Of a DNA stretch of 64,000 nt, positions 47,771 to 60,001 are shown in pieces. The position numbers were made by a program, and so were the translations under genes. Position 1 is the first letter of the stretch, and each line of letters starts with the position of its first letter. The notes under the pieces are model-generated. The model was not told where the DNA came from. It made no database searches and was given only the letters and a program-made list of their open reading frames with translations. Source of the DNA: Pontederia crassipes (Eukaryota; Streptophyta; Magnoliopsida; Commelinales; Pontederiaceae); NCBI GenBank assembly GCA_030549335.1, contig CM060192.1, positions 23,006,157 to 23,070,156 of the forward strand, given 5' to 3'.

Positions 47771-49053
47771 GAATAGTTTAGAGAATCATTGATAATAACA
47801 AAAAATAGTTTTATAACGTAAAAAGTTATAAAACATGATTATATCTATTATGAATAATAATATGCATAAGTTCATAAAATTTTGAAAATGGTGAATATAA
47901 TTGTTATTGATGATTTGAATCATATTTTTGTTATCATCAATGATCATTTAAATTATTCATAAAGAAAGATATCGAAAATAATAAAGAAAAGTATACGTAA
48001 AATCACTTGTCACACGCTTCACACAAAAAATGCTTGACATATATATTAAACCCATATATATAAGAGGTAAAATTTGTGATGCATTGCCATCTGATGAAGG
48101 TATTTAGTTTTATATGATTATCTTTTGATATCATTAGGTAATTGACACAATGAATTAATTCAGATTATATATATACACACACAAGAGATGTTTTAGTTTT
48201 ATTACTTACCCAAGAGATGTTAACTATAAGATATTTAAATCAACTAATTTTATTAACATCATTTAATTTTTAACAACAAGTTATTCTAACAAAGTGATCA
48301 GAACTAAAAATAAATCATGAAACTAATGTATACAATAATTAATATTTTAATATTATAAATAATAATATATATAATATATCATATATTTGCTAATAACTTT
48401 TATAGCCATATATTATTTTTCTAACTATTTTTAATCTCATATGAAATGTATAACAATTTAGCCCACATTTGAGATTCATAATAAGGAAAAAATTGAGAGT
48501 ATTCATAAGAGAGAATATTTGCAATGAATTAAATTAATTCATGGTTGGGTGAGAGGCCCGTAGGCTTTATTTAAATAAAAATATTAAAATAAATTTTACT
48601 ACGTTAATTATATTATTTACTAAAAGATTTCTTATATATTAGTATCTAAATTATGATAATAAATACTAACGAACAAAATTTAATATAAAAAGATTATGTA
48701 TCTATATTTTTTACTTGCATCTATCTTCTACATATTATTTTACGAGACAATATGAAAAAACTTATTATATATTTATCTTTAATATTAAATTGTTTTTAGT
48801 ATAATATAAATATCTATATTATATATATTATTAAAACAGAATTAAATTATATATTGTAGCACCACATAAATTCATACAGTATAAAACATCAGACATAAAT
48901 TTTATTGATTTACATTACTTTTTTAGTCCCACATTTAAGATTCACCTAATGGAAAAAAATAACGAACTTTACGATGAGAATCACCTAATGTGCAATGGAC
49001 TGCATTGAATTATAGCCGGATAAAAAAATTATGACAATCACTTAAATAAAAAA
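47742..49053. repeat. AT-rich repeat units, left block
   Basis: No gene. Landmarks TTAGCCCACATTTGAGATTC (48458) and TTAGTCCCACATTTAAGATT (48923) start units about 465 bp apart, each followed by a TTAAATAAAA block. Related units recur at 53308, 53781 and 56891. Confidence 0.55.
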
Positions 49054-49530
49054 GGGAAAAGAGGCCCTGCTAAGCATTTTCGCTAAGCAGGCTGCTTAGC
49101 GCGCTCAGAGTCGTACGATTCCCATCGAACGACGCGCATTTTCCTCTCCACCATAACCGTTCGATCCTGCATTTTAGGGACTCTGGCCATTCGTCGATCG
49201 CGATCTTGCTGTTAGTGGATCACGCAGTGCTAGCAGAACTCGACGTCTCACAAGGCGACCGATCAGAAGCAAATGGTGACCGATGATCGAGCGGCGACCT
49301 AGCTGACGAAAAAGCGAGCGGCGACCTAGCGATCGGCGAGCAAGTGAGCGATCAGCAACCGAGCGGCACGCAGGCGAACGAGCGGCGACCTAGCTGATGA
49401 CAAAATGAGCGCCGACCTAGCGATCGACGAGCAAGTGGGCGACCAACGACCGAGCGGCACGCAGGCGAACGAGCGGTGACCGACGACTGAGCGGCGCAAG
49501 TGGTGACTGATGACCGAGCGACTGTGAGGT

Positions 49531-49760
49531 AATGTCCCATGAAAAAATCCTACATTTTCTGCATCGTGCGAGGCTAGCCCCGTTCCCATGGCTACTCTCA
49601 TTTGTTGCAGCAGAACTCAGCGGCAACCACGGATACATTGTGCGCCATTGGCATCCGTTTGCCCTTCATCATTCGACGGTGAGGTAACATCTCCAAAAAA
49701 AAACCTAAATTTTTTGCATCGTGCTCGGCTGGCCCCCTTCTCACGACTGTTGTCATTTGA
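49531..49760. repeat. Direct duplication inside the MULE
   Basis: A ~75-bp unit with GTGAGGTAA, then TTTTCTGCATCGTGCGAGGCT and TCTCATTT, occurs at about 49526-49602 and 49678-49758. Just after it, GAAGTCTGAA repeats many times (49778-49940). Confidence 0.65.
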
Positions 49761-50715
49761 ATTTATGAAAGAAATTTGAAGTCTGAAGTAGCACCTGAAG
49801 TCTGAAATCTGCAACAATTTGTCTGAAGTCTGAAATTTGCTTGTGAAAGAAATATGAAGTCTGAAGTAGCACCTGAAGTCTGAAGTCTGAATTCTGGATT
49901 ATTCTCCCTTATGTACAAAGAAGTCTGAAGTTTGATATACTTAATTGTGCATGATTTTATTGATGATATAATTGTAGAAAGAAGACTTAGTTTGCTTTGG
50001 TTTTAATTGTTGTAATGTCACAGCATATATCTCTTGGCTCTAATGATTTTATTGATGATATAATCTAATGATTTTATCACAAGCTTTGTCTCTTGGTTTT
50101 AATTGCTGTTTTGACATCACATGTTGATATAATGTTTCCTATTTGATATAATCTAATGATTTTATCACATGTTGATATGATGTTTCCTATTTCCGCGAGG
50201 TTAGACATGCCCACTTTGTGTAGGCATTCACAGGTCCATCAGCAAGAGTTGTTTATGGTTTATTATCTATTGATGTTGTTGAATCCGTTGCCTTGAGGTT
50301 ACAACAAGCTTTCTAGAGGATTGAGAAACATATCTATTGATATTTATCTTGGTTTGTCTATTGATATCCATTTCTTTACGTGATATTTCGGTGGTTCATT
50401 ACACTTTTCTTGGTTTGTCTCTTGCTCTTCGATGAAGAGCCGTTCTCTAGGATCTTGCTCTGCACTATGAGTCTTGCATATGAATGCCTGTTGCTTCTCA
50501 TGCGTGAGAGCTTGGTGATAATCGAAGTTACTATAAAAGAAGATTGTTTATCCAACTAAACATAGATCAGATGACTAAAACTTGAACTAGTGCAGATACG
50601 AACAAATACTATAAGCTAGAGAAATGTCTAGAATGGAGATTTTGGAGCAATTACTATAACCATTACATCAAGAACACAAGTAGCACCTACTTAATTGTGT
50701 TATCGAGCATACATT

Positions 50716-51100
50716 TTATTTGAAAATGATACGAAATATAAGAAAAATACATAAAAAAATCATTCTCTTTAGCAGTCTTCTATGTCGTTGTTTTTCTGCT
50801 TCAAGTTCGTCTGCCAACTTTGTATATGCAGACATGTATCGAGGCTCAAGTGGTGAATCCATCCAACGAAAATAATCACATGATGTTGGTTTCTTGCAAA
50901 AAGAAAACATATGTACTCATATGTACTCTTAGTACACATGTTTAATGAAACATGAAGTTAAAATATATATATAACCAGAATGAAACTAACCCCATAGTTA
51001 TTACAGTCATAAAATCTTCGACCGGGGTTTCTATTGGTTGACGAAGTCTTGATACATGCCACTTCTCCACATTCACATGTCGGTGGATTAAATTTTTTAC
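50716..51100 (-). pseudogene. GRF-type zinc-finger gene remnant in the MULE
   Basis: On the minus strand, about 51085-50991 reads PPTCECGEVACIKTSSTNRN then PGRRFYDCNNYG, and about 50896-50716 reads KPTSCDYFRWMDSPLEPRY followed by an E/K/R-rich coiled coil and a hydrophobic tail (FLCIFLIFRIIF). Together they form a GRF zinc finger (CxCG, NPGRxFYxC, CxxFxW) with the C-terminal coiled coil and membrane segment common in plant GRF proteins. A ~94-bp intron (GG/GTTAGT donor, GCAAG acceptor) separates them. No start codon fits: an in-frame TAA lies just upstream. It may be a captured gene or a former MULE passenger. Confidence 0.65.
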
Positions 51101-52189
51101 CTTAAACAACCAAGGATGTATAAAGTTGAGAAGATACTATAGAGATCAAATGAATTGGATCATATAATACAAAACAATAACTCTTATGTTGAAGAGTTGA
51201 ATTGGATCCTACAGATTCTTACCATGCCCATGATAAATGCAAAAGAAATGGATAGTAATCTAAAATGAAGAGCTACATGCAGTACCAAATAAATGCCAAA
51301 CAAAAACATTAATAATCAAATTTTAGCATGACCATGATGCTGCTATACATGCCTGTTGTTCCATCTACATACTAGAAAACTACCACCTGCTTAAGATTCC
51401 ATTTCCATATGTTGTCCTCATCCTAAAAGGAAGTTTAAAAAAAATAGAAGAAATGTGGTTGCATTCTTCTGCAGCTATAATGTAAAGAAACATTTATTTT
51501 TCATGCTGCATTTGGGGCTTCGTTTTTGGCATTGGAGGACTTCATGTGAACCACACAATCAACCTGCAATAATAAGTAATCTAATGGACATATTTTAACT
51601 GAAGATCAAAACTTTTATTTGAAAGCAAATGGATAATAACACATCTATCAGCAATCCAGAGATCATGCACAAAATTAATAGTTTTTAAATCATACCAAAC
51701 AGAGTGAATCATACCTTCTAGCTCGTCGTCAATGTCCTTCAAAGGTAGATTCCTTGAGATCCAGCAGTCTGATGCAGCCTTCGGCATTGGTCGTCAGTCG
51801 CTAGGTTGCCGCTCGATCGCCGATCTCTCGCTCGCCTGCTAGCCGCTCGCTCGCTGATCCCTCGCTTGCTCGCCGATTGCTAGGTCGCCGCTTGCTTGGT
51901 CTTCAGTCGCCGATCCCTCGCTCGCCATGTAGCCGCTCAGTCGCTGATCGCTCGCTCGCCTGGTAGCCGCTCGGTCGCTGATCGCTCTCCAATCGCTAGG
52001 TTGGCGCTCGCTTGGTCGTCAGCTAAGTCGCTGCTCGATCGTCGGTCACCGCTCGCTTGCCTACTAGCCGCTCGGTCGTCAGTCACCGCTCGCTCGCCTG
52101 CTCACCGCTCAATCGCTGATCGCTCACTTGCTCGCCGACTAGCCACTCGATCGTCGGTCACCACTTGTTTCTGATCAGTCGACACTCAC

Positions 52190-52490
52190 TCGATGTGATG
52201 TCACCTTGTGAGAGATGTCGAGTTCCGCCAACAACACGTGAGAGTTAGGGTTTAAAGATCCACAAGCAGCAAGATCGCGATCAACGAACGACCAGAATCC
52301 CTAAAATGCAGGATCTCTAAACCCTAACTCTCACTTGTTTTTTATCGGTTGCCGCTCGCTCGCTGTGATGTCGCCTTGTGAGAGATGTCGAGTTCCGCCA
52401 GCAGCACGTGAGAGTTAGGGTTTAGAGATCCACAAGTAGCAAGATCGCGATCGACGAACAGCCAGAATCCCTAAAATGCAGGATCGAACG
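52190..52490. repeat. ~123-bp duplication in the right MULE arm
   Basis: CCTTGTGAGAGATGTCGAGT starts copies at about 52202 and 52372, each running through GAGAGTTAGGGTTT, GCAAGATCGCGATC and CCCTAAAATGCAGGATC. The left arm has one copy, so the right arm was lengthened after the inverted repeat formed. Confidence 0.75.
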
Positions 52491-52590
52491 GTTATGGTGG
52501 AGAGGAAAATGCGCGTCGTCCGATGGGAATCGCACGATTCTGAGCGCGCTAAGCAGCTTGCTGAGCGGGGCCTCTTTTTCCAATAAAAAA

Positions 52591-54920
52591 TATGAAAATA
52601 ATATTAGTATTTCAGTCCTATTAAATTTAAAAAATGATGTCATCAATATAAGATATTTTTTTTAAAGTAAATTGTGATAATAAGTCACAAAGAACCAAAA
52701 TTACGAAAAAAATGAATCTATATCTATATCTCTTTTTTAATTTTATAATGCGATATAGTTTAAGAAATAATTATATAATTATCTTTAAAGTAACATTACT
52801 AATATTTTTTATAGAACTTATATATTCTAAATATATAAGAAGAGATAGGTAACGCCAAATGACAGTTTCTTAGTAAGACATGTCTTATTTAAATAATAGA
52901 ATTTAATGAATGCTTAACCAAAGGCCCTCAAAGGTTCTACTTAGATAATAAATATTAAAATAAATTATAAAACCTTATATATTTCTTATTGAAAATAATA
53001 TAATCAATGTTAGATTTGTATTTTAAATAAATCATAGTAAACGAGGATTAATAGAAAATGATAATCTATATTTATATTCTTCATCTATATCTATCTTATA
53101 TTAAATATTAAAAATTATATAATTATCCTTAAAATGCTATTATATTATTTTCTTAATAATGATTACATATAGTTATATCAATATACTATTAAAAGAGAAG
53201 TAAAATATGTTACACTGCACTCCATCTTGAGTCAACCTATATCTATCTTCTGTATTGTGATATAATATTAAGAAAAATATTTTTGATAGAATCCATATAT
53301 TATTATCGTAGTCACACATTTGAAATTCATTAAATGAAAAAAGAAGACATAGGAAAATTTATAGGAGGAAACCTGCAAATTGGATCCACTGATCCACATG
53401 ACTGGATAAGAGACCCATGGATCATACTCAAATAGAAATAAATTTTAATTATTTATTTATATTTATTATTATTTTATAGAGTGTCATCAATTTTCGACAT
53501 ATATTTTCAACTAAATTATAACAATAAGTAATAATCAACTAAAATTAAAAGAAATGATTATTTATATATACTTATCTTATATATATTATCTAATATGATA
53601 TAAAAAATTATTATATAATTATATGTAAATTGTTTCTTTGTATGAATCTATATATGCAAATAAATGTCTATATATGATATTTTAAAACGAGAAGAAATAA
53701 GCCACGCGCGTAGCACAATCCCTTATGAATCCTTATAATATAATAATAAGATATATAACATAACTAAGTTATATTAGTTATTTAGTCCAACATATGAGAT
53801 TCACCATAATTTAAAAATTAAAGACAAAATATAAGTGAGAAAGCGTGCAAGGGATTTTGTTGAGCTCATAGTCAAATAATTTGTTAATAGTTATATTTTC
53901 AATAATTTTGTACACGAATAATTTAATTAATATTTTTGTATTCAGCTACGAATACGGTGTGCAAGGTATGTAATAGTTTGAGATCCCATATTCTTTGCAT
54001 GTTCTCTCTCTGTATATATATATTAGAAAAACCCCTCGGGCTTTGCGCAATTGGCAAAGACATGATAATATTAATTATTTGTAAGAGAATATTAGACAAA
54101 AAAATACATTTATTTATTATTATAAATAAAAATTTAATGTAATATAAAGAATCAATTGTAATATATTAACATTTAATACACAAATGATTAACATAAATCA
54201 AAGGTTATATTGTTAAGATATGTGAGCTTTCAAATTCAAAATGATTATGACTCTTCATATGAATAAAAAAAATAAATAGGGTTAAGTAGTTATAAATGAA
54301 GTGAAAGAGAAATAATAAAATAATTTCTTCTACACTGCAAGAGATGGGTGCAAAAGAGTCCAACATTGGATGACCACCATCGGCAAATGAGGAGTCATCA
54401 GAATAGTTGTACATGGAGAGTTGGCGAGGAGGCGAAGGGGTGAAGGAGAAAAATGGAAGGGGCTCATAGTTGTTATCATCTACTTCATTGGAGATGACCA
54501 TCAATGAATTGCATTCAAAGAGAACAATATATAGACAACTCTAAAAATCAGATTATTTTTTAGATGGTGAAGATGAAAAGAGACCTAATAAAAATGTGGT
54601 GACGAAGATACATATTATCATAAGTTATTTTAACTATTGAACAATTATTATGAAGAATAATTTGAACAATCAAAACATTATATAATGAAGAGTCGTCATG
54701 TTAAAAATAATAAATTGTCTAACATATAAGAACTAAATTGTGTAGAAATCTACACAAAATATGCAAGTAATATTTAAAGGATGAAGGTTATGATATATAA
54801 CTAAAATTATGACATTAATTAATTAATTAATTAATATTATTAATGTTGGAGAGAGAAATATAAAAGTCCAAACCTCTCACAATAAAAATAAATAAGAAGC
54901 TTGAAAGGAGATGCTTCTTG
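52591..54920. repeat. AT-rich repeat units, middle block
   Basis: Units start at about 53308 and 53781 (473 bp apart) with the same landmark as the left block. GC-rich islets CCACGCGCGTAGCAC (53701) and CCCCTCGGGCTTTGCGC (54032) and TACTATTAAAAGAGAAG (53197) resemble Helitron-associated sequence. An open frame at 54205-54504 (minus) was not recognised. Confidence 0.4.
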
Positions 54921-54967
54921 AAAGATGGCTTTGGCACCCGCTTTATATATATATATATATATATACA

Positions 54968-56062
54968 CACGAGACCGCGACCTTCGGTGCGTTCTAGGAA
55001 ATCGCGGGAAGGTGCGTCGTGGATTCCTCTTTCAGGGATGCGTGCTGGATTCGAGGCCCGCCGCGAGTTCCGCGAGCTCCGTTGGGACGGGAAAATGACG
55101 GTGCCAAAGCTAATGTAGGCCACGGTGGCCACGGCCTGGCCGTCGAGCCACGCGAGGCACAAGCTGGGGTCCGGCTCCAGCAACATGGGCATGAGGAGGC
55201 TGAGCGGGCCTACCGGGAGGAAGACGGGGAACCTGGTCGTGAAGATGGCGTCAAGTACCAGGTCGAGGCCTAGGAAGGTGTTCGCCACGACTGCCGCAAC
55301 TTTGGGCAGCACGTCGCCCATGCGGGAGAGCATGTCGGCGAAGGCGTATTTGAGGTTGCCCAGGACGACACCTTTGGGAAGGTCTCTTAGTCGCAACTTG
55401 GCGAGGGGCGGGATGAAGGACAGGAGTTCACCCTCTCGGCCGGCCGCAGTTGTGAATTGTACAGGTCCTTAGTTATGAAGCTGCTTGAATAATAATATTC
55501 ACAAAAAAGAATAAATATAACAAAACTTTCATGCAGAAAATAACATTTTCTGATAATATTGGTAAGCAATATTTCAGGTCATTGAAGTGCCAGTAAAAGA
55601 ATAGAAATATAGGGAAAAATACAACTAAAAATTGTGCGGAATCAATTTAAATTTCCTCTCATAGAGCCGAGTGAAGCACTAAGTAAAATCAATTTGTATA
55701 AAGCATAGATTAACTCATAAGATAATGGGAATGTCGCTGACCAGGCAGCTGATTGCCTTCCCCCTTCAAGCCTTCGCTGTGACGGCCGCCTACATCGCGA
55801 TATTGAAGTACCCCTGCATCACGGCCATGAAAAGCCTCACCTCCTCATCCGGGTGGTGGGCTGTCGCGTCATACCCTTCTGGGCGTCCGTCCTCCACGTC
55901 GTAGAGCCAGAGGTTTGCCGTCGTGTCCTTGGAGGTGGCCCCTCGCCAGAGGGACAAGTTGGAGCACATGGAGTTGAAGAAGGAGAAGGTGTCATCCGGC
56001 GCGGTGGCCGCGAGGCAGCAGGCCTGGGAGAAGCGGAGAATGAGTGGGGAAGCAGAGGAGGG
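54968..56062 (-). pseudogene. UGT78-type anthocyanidin/flavonoid 3-O-glucosyltransferase, broken
   Basis: Two pieces on the minus strand. The N-terminal piece (56062-55735) reads ASPLILRFSQACC, DDTFSFFNSMCSNLSL, YDVEDGRPEG, HPDEEVRLFM and ends KAISCLVSD after two stops. The C-terminal piece (55461-54968) reads LSFIPPLAKLRLRDLPKGVV, DMLSRMGDVLPK, RFPVFLPVGPLSLL, DPSLCLAWLD, TVAYISFGTVI and FLERTEGRGLV. Both match family 1 UDP-glycosyltransferases that glucosylate flavonoids in the cytosol. Between them about 270 bp of AT-rich DNA replaces roughly 50 residues. A frameshift follows ISFGTVI and the PSPG sugar-donor box is missing. Dead copy, GC-rich against AT-rich surroundings. Confidence 0.8.
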
Positions 56063-56094
56063 GTAATATAAAAGAGGTCTTCTGTGAGAGATAG

Positions 56095-56594
56095 AGAGAG
56101 ATTCGAAAACGTCGTAAACGCCAGTGGGAGACGAAGAAGCATGCATTAATGTGTGTGCGAGAGAGATAGCAAAATAAAGGCTTCTGTATGTGTGTGAGAG
56201 AGAGAGGAACATGGCATCCATTTTTTTCGAAAACGTTATTAACCCTTCAAACAAAATTTGCACGAGAAAGAAAAATTCGAAAACGTTATTAATTTTTCAA
56301 ACGACTGCCAACGGAAGACGAAGAAGAATGCACATGGCGCAAGATTCACGTTATTAATTCTTCAAACGGCTGCCAGAGGGAGATGAAGAAGCATGCAGAG
56401 AGAGAGCGCAACATGACACATGACTTTCATTTTTCTGTCAAAAAAATGGCAGAAAAGATAATTCACAATCCTGAGCTTGCTTGACTTTGAAGCATGCAGA
56501 GAGAGAGAGAGCAACATGGCACATGACTTTCATTTTTCTGTCAAAAAAATGGCAGAAAAGATAATTCACAATCCTGAGCTTGCTTGGCTTTGAA
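56095..56594. repeat. Array of ~100-bp units, last two nearly identical
   Basis: Units combine AAGAAGCATGCAGAGAGAG, AACATGGCA, TTTCATTTTTC and, in earlier units, TTCGAAAACGTTATTAA with TTCAAACGRCTGCCA. The last two (56391-56491 and 56492-56594) differ at only a few positions, a recent tandem duplication. Confidence 0.8.
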
Positions 56595-56599
56595 ACTGC

Positions 56600-58280
56600 C
56601 ACTGAGCCATGATATATATATATATAGTTGGAGCTATGTGAAGTCATATAATTATATTATACTTCACACACAAAGTAGAGATAAAAGATGACAAGTGGAA
56701 TCTTCTCATAAAGTCATACGAAATAAAATTATTTTAACTAATTATATATATATATATATGAAAGAGGTTTGATTTAAAATAAAATAAAGTCATATATAAA
56801 ATAAAATTATTTTAACTAATTATATATATATGAAAGAGATTTGATTTATAACAATAAGAATAATAAAATAAATAAACTAGTATATGTGTTTTTAGTTCCA
56901 CATTCAAAATTTGACAAATCCAATAAAATAAATACTTATAAATGAGAAACTAATAAAGTATGCGTAATATGGAAATTTAGATGAGATTGACTTATGATTA
57001 GATGAAATGTCTGTATCTCCCATACAAATAATGAGTCGCAAAATTTGTTGTTGGTCACTCTAATAATGAGTCGCGATTGTACATATCACTCTAATGACTT
57101 ATTTATAGAAATAAAATAAAATATCTCCTAAAAATTTATACATATCTCCTATATTTTTACATATCCGTCCCATACAAATAAAATAAAATATAGGACATAT
57201 CTCCTATAGTCTATAAACCCTAAACCCTAAACCCTAAACCCTAAACCCTATAGTCTATATCCGTCCCATACAAATTTTATTTCTATAAAATATCTCCTAT
57301 ATCTCCTATAGTCCCAAATACTCTAATGATTGTACATATCCGTCCCATACAAATAAAATAAAATATAGGAGATATGTACAATTGATAAAAATTTATAGAC
57401 TATAGGAGATATGTACAATTGATTGGATTACAAGTCTATGACCCATACCTAAATAAAAATATTAGAATGGTTTTCAAAAGTTTTATTATATCAATATTGA
57501 AAAGTGGTTTAGATATATGATTTTAAATAAATTATGATAATATTTAAACTATTCTATGATTGAAAAATTTAAAATATATTAGTTGAGATAGATAACAATA
57601 AATCAATTAAATTATATTCACAATTTATATGCATGCTAAGAAAATTTTGACTAAAGTTAATAACATATCATTTTATTCTAATTATTTTTATTTACATATG
57701 TTCAATTTAAAATAATATTGATTGTTTTTCCTTAAGTTCTCTTTGCATCGCACGGGTAGACGACGACGACGACAACGATGATGATGATGATAAGTAACGT
57801 ACTATTTTAATAATGAATAATTGGTAAGATAATTTGTAGTAAATTCAAATATAAATAAGATATATTAAATTAATGAATATTTAATCTAACCATAATATAA
57901 ATAATAAGAAATTGATTTGTAATATTTCGAATATAATGATAAATTAACTTATAAATAGAAACTATGTCATTTCAATTTTAAGATTATTAATTTAAACTTA
58001 TAAATTGTTATATTTATATTGTCTGTCCTACAACATATAAATAAAATATTATTTAAAAATGTGCATAAACATTGAAAAATTCTTACCTAGATAGATCGAT
58101 GGTGACTCTAATGAGTAGATGGTGATTCTGGATAGTTGGAATTGTGCCATGGAGCCTCCAGAATCCTCTGCCTTTTAACTCCACCTACTCGAACGTTCCT
58201 CGTGAAGATTGGAGTACAAAAATTAAGCAAACCCTGGGGGGTTGTTCAGTCAAAATCAGTAAGAAAGTTTGCTGACTAAT
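56600..58280. other. AT-rich DNA, no gene
   Basis: Holds another AT-rich unit landmark (56891), duplicated ATATATGAAAGAGRTTTGATTT blocks (56755, 56832), CCTATAGTCTATA repeats around a telomere tract, and GCATCGCACGGGTAGACGAC (57746) resembling a Helitron 3' hairpin. Nothing coding. Confidence 0.4.
57215..57250. repeat. Interstitial telomeric repeat (CCCTAAA)5
   Basis: Five perfect AAACCCT heptamers, flanked on both sides by the 13-bp direct repeat CCTATAGTCTATA (57203-57215 and 57247-57259). Confidence 0.95.
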
Positions 58281-58289
58281 TAATATTGT

Positions 58290-58590
58290 TTTTTTAAAGG
58301 AAAATTAAGCATTAAACTTCATGCGAAAACACATCTTGATAGAAGATATTGAGGAGCTTCGAAGGGAGAGTATCCTCACAAGATTAATTAATATTGTGAG
58401 GGCAGTATACTAATAGATAAGACGAAGCATGCAATAATAGGATGCGAATCTGAGATTAAGTTTTTTATCCTCCAAGGACAGCGCGCCCAGTCCAAGATGA
58501 TCTCCACAAGAGTTTTGGAGTCGGGACTGATCTTGACATTGATGAGACCCTTATTTGAGCAAGCCTTGTACCTACAAAAGGAAAACTCGA
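58290..58590 (-). pseudogene. LINE RNase H fragment
   Basis: On the minus strand: ACSNKGLINVKISPDSKTLV then EIILDWARCPWRIKNLISDS, matching the RVT_3 RNase H domain of plant LINEs (VxxDSKxLV, then PWxI). Only the C-terminal half is readable, and it is adjacent to a solo LTR. Confidence 0.65.
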
Positions 58591-59250
58591 ACGAGTATTA
58601 ATCCTCCACCACCCTTATCATGGCCTTATGTTGTGTAACATCTTAAGATTTCAATAAAGACAATAAAATAATTTAGCTCAAGTTTAATGAATAAAAGAGG
58701 AATTTGAGAAAGAATATAAATATAATTGAAAAAAAAGAAAATGAAAAGAAAGAAAGATAAGATTTTATTAGGAGTGGAAACTATAATTAGGTTGAGATTA
58801 AGGATTTTAATTTGATGTAAAATTCAAAAGAATTTTTATTGGATATAGGACTCCCAATAGGATAGAATTGAGAGTATTAGGACTTAAAAACATTTCAACC
58901 ATTAAAATAAGATTTATTATTATTTTAATTTGAAAATTAAGTGATATAATATTATGGTATTAAATTGACCCAAAAAATAGATTACAAAATATTATGAAAT
59001 TAAATAATTCCAAAAATTAGAAGAAATAAAAGGAAAATGTGAAAGTAGAACTTGAACGAAAGAAGTTATGGAAGAGATAAAAAGGAATTTAAGTACAGAT
59101 GGATTTTTTTATAAGTATGGTTATGGAATAATTAGTGAAATTCATATTTAATTAAATATAAATATTTAACAAAGGTAATTAATGATGGAGGATCATGATC
59201 GATGGAGAATTAGCCTAAGATCCAAGAAGTCAAAAACTCTAGTTAAGAAC

Positions 59251-59258
59251 TATAAATA
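59251..59258 (+). promoter_or_regulatory. TATA box of the solo LTR
   Basis: TATAAATA followed by GGGCGAGAG, 617 bp into the LTR. Confidence 0.65.
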
Positions 59259-59667
59259 GGGCGAGAGATTAGAAATTATTATTTGCATCCACAAAACTTT
59301 TGTACAAGAGCCCTCCCTTTCTCCTCCGTCTTCTCACAAACCGAGACACTTGAGAGCAAGACCAACATACGTTTTGAAGCTCCGACATAGGAGAACAAGA
59401 TTCAAGTGGTAAGCATGTGTTTCAGGGTCTCATCATAACAAATCGCCGATCAAAGTATCGACGTACGTGCAACCAGCAAACTAGATAACTCCTAGTTGGT
59501 TTTTCAACCAACTTAAGGAACGTAGGGGGACCCTTATATCGGTATAGACCCCGTGACTCTTGTCCTTTATATGGAGTTTAATTTGAAATAATTTATACAT
59601 CGAATTAATTGATTATGATATCGAAAAAGTGGCTAGGACATCGTGTCGGAACATGATTCCCGACGGC

Positions 59668-60001
59668 AGCAGAATTCGACTCAGGTTCTTCACTGCCCGG
59701 TCCGAGTTTAACAGAACTCGGCCCGAATCAAAATAGGACTAGATAGAGTTCCTTGGAACTCAGCTCGGGTTCTCACCAGCGTGGCCCAAGCTCGATAGCT
59801 CGAGGTTGAATCATGATAGGAGTAGAACAACTCAACCCGGGTTGCTCTTACACCTGGCTCGGGCTTCGACTAACATAGAATTGGAGTCGAACCGAACCAA
59901 CTCGGCCCGGGCTCAGGTCCGAGTTCGAGTCATACTCGAGCTCGGGTTCCACCGGGTCAAGGCAGATCGGACGACATCGCCAAAACACGACCCGGGTTCC
60001 A
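59668..60001 (+). repeat. Palindromic GC-motif array of the solo LTR
   Basis: About ten motifs such as AACTCGGCCCGAATC, AACTCAGCTCGGGTT, CTCAACCCGGGTTG, AACTCGGCCCGGGCT and CTCGAGCTCGGGTT. It starts about 417 bp after the TATA box, as in the other LTRs of this family. Confidence 0.8.

Larger units (their letters stand above)
49054..52581. mobile_element. Long-TIR Mutator-like element (3.5 kb)
   Basis: Ends GGGAAAAGAGGCCC and, in reverse complement, GGAAAAAGAGGCCCC open long inverted arms sharing CTTAGCGCGCTCAGA, CGATTCCCATCG, TTTTCCTCTCCACCATAACC and CGATCGCGATCTTGCT in order. A perfect 9-bp target duplication AATAAAAAA (49045-49053, 52582-52590) is what MULEs make, though it is AT-simple. 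The arms pass into GAGCGGCGACC-type subrepeats (49260-49520, 51790-52190). No transposase was seen. A GRF zinc-finger gene remnant lies in the middle. Confidence 0.85.

Noticed and set aside
51581-51787. 68-residue open frame upstream of the GRF remnant
   Set aside because: No domain recognised and it runs into the MULE arm; could be a further captured exon but unsupported.
54205-54504. 99-residue open frame with a hydrophobic tail
   Set aside because: The N-terminal half is non-repetitive but matches no family I recognise and lies in AT-rich repeat DNA; no promoter or splice evidence.
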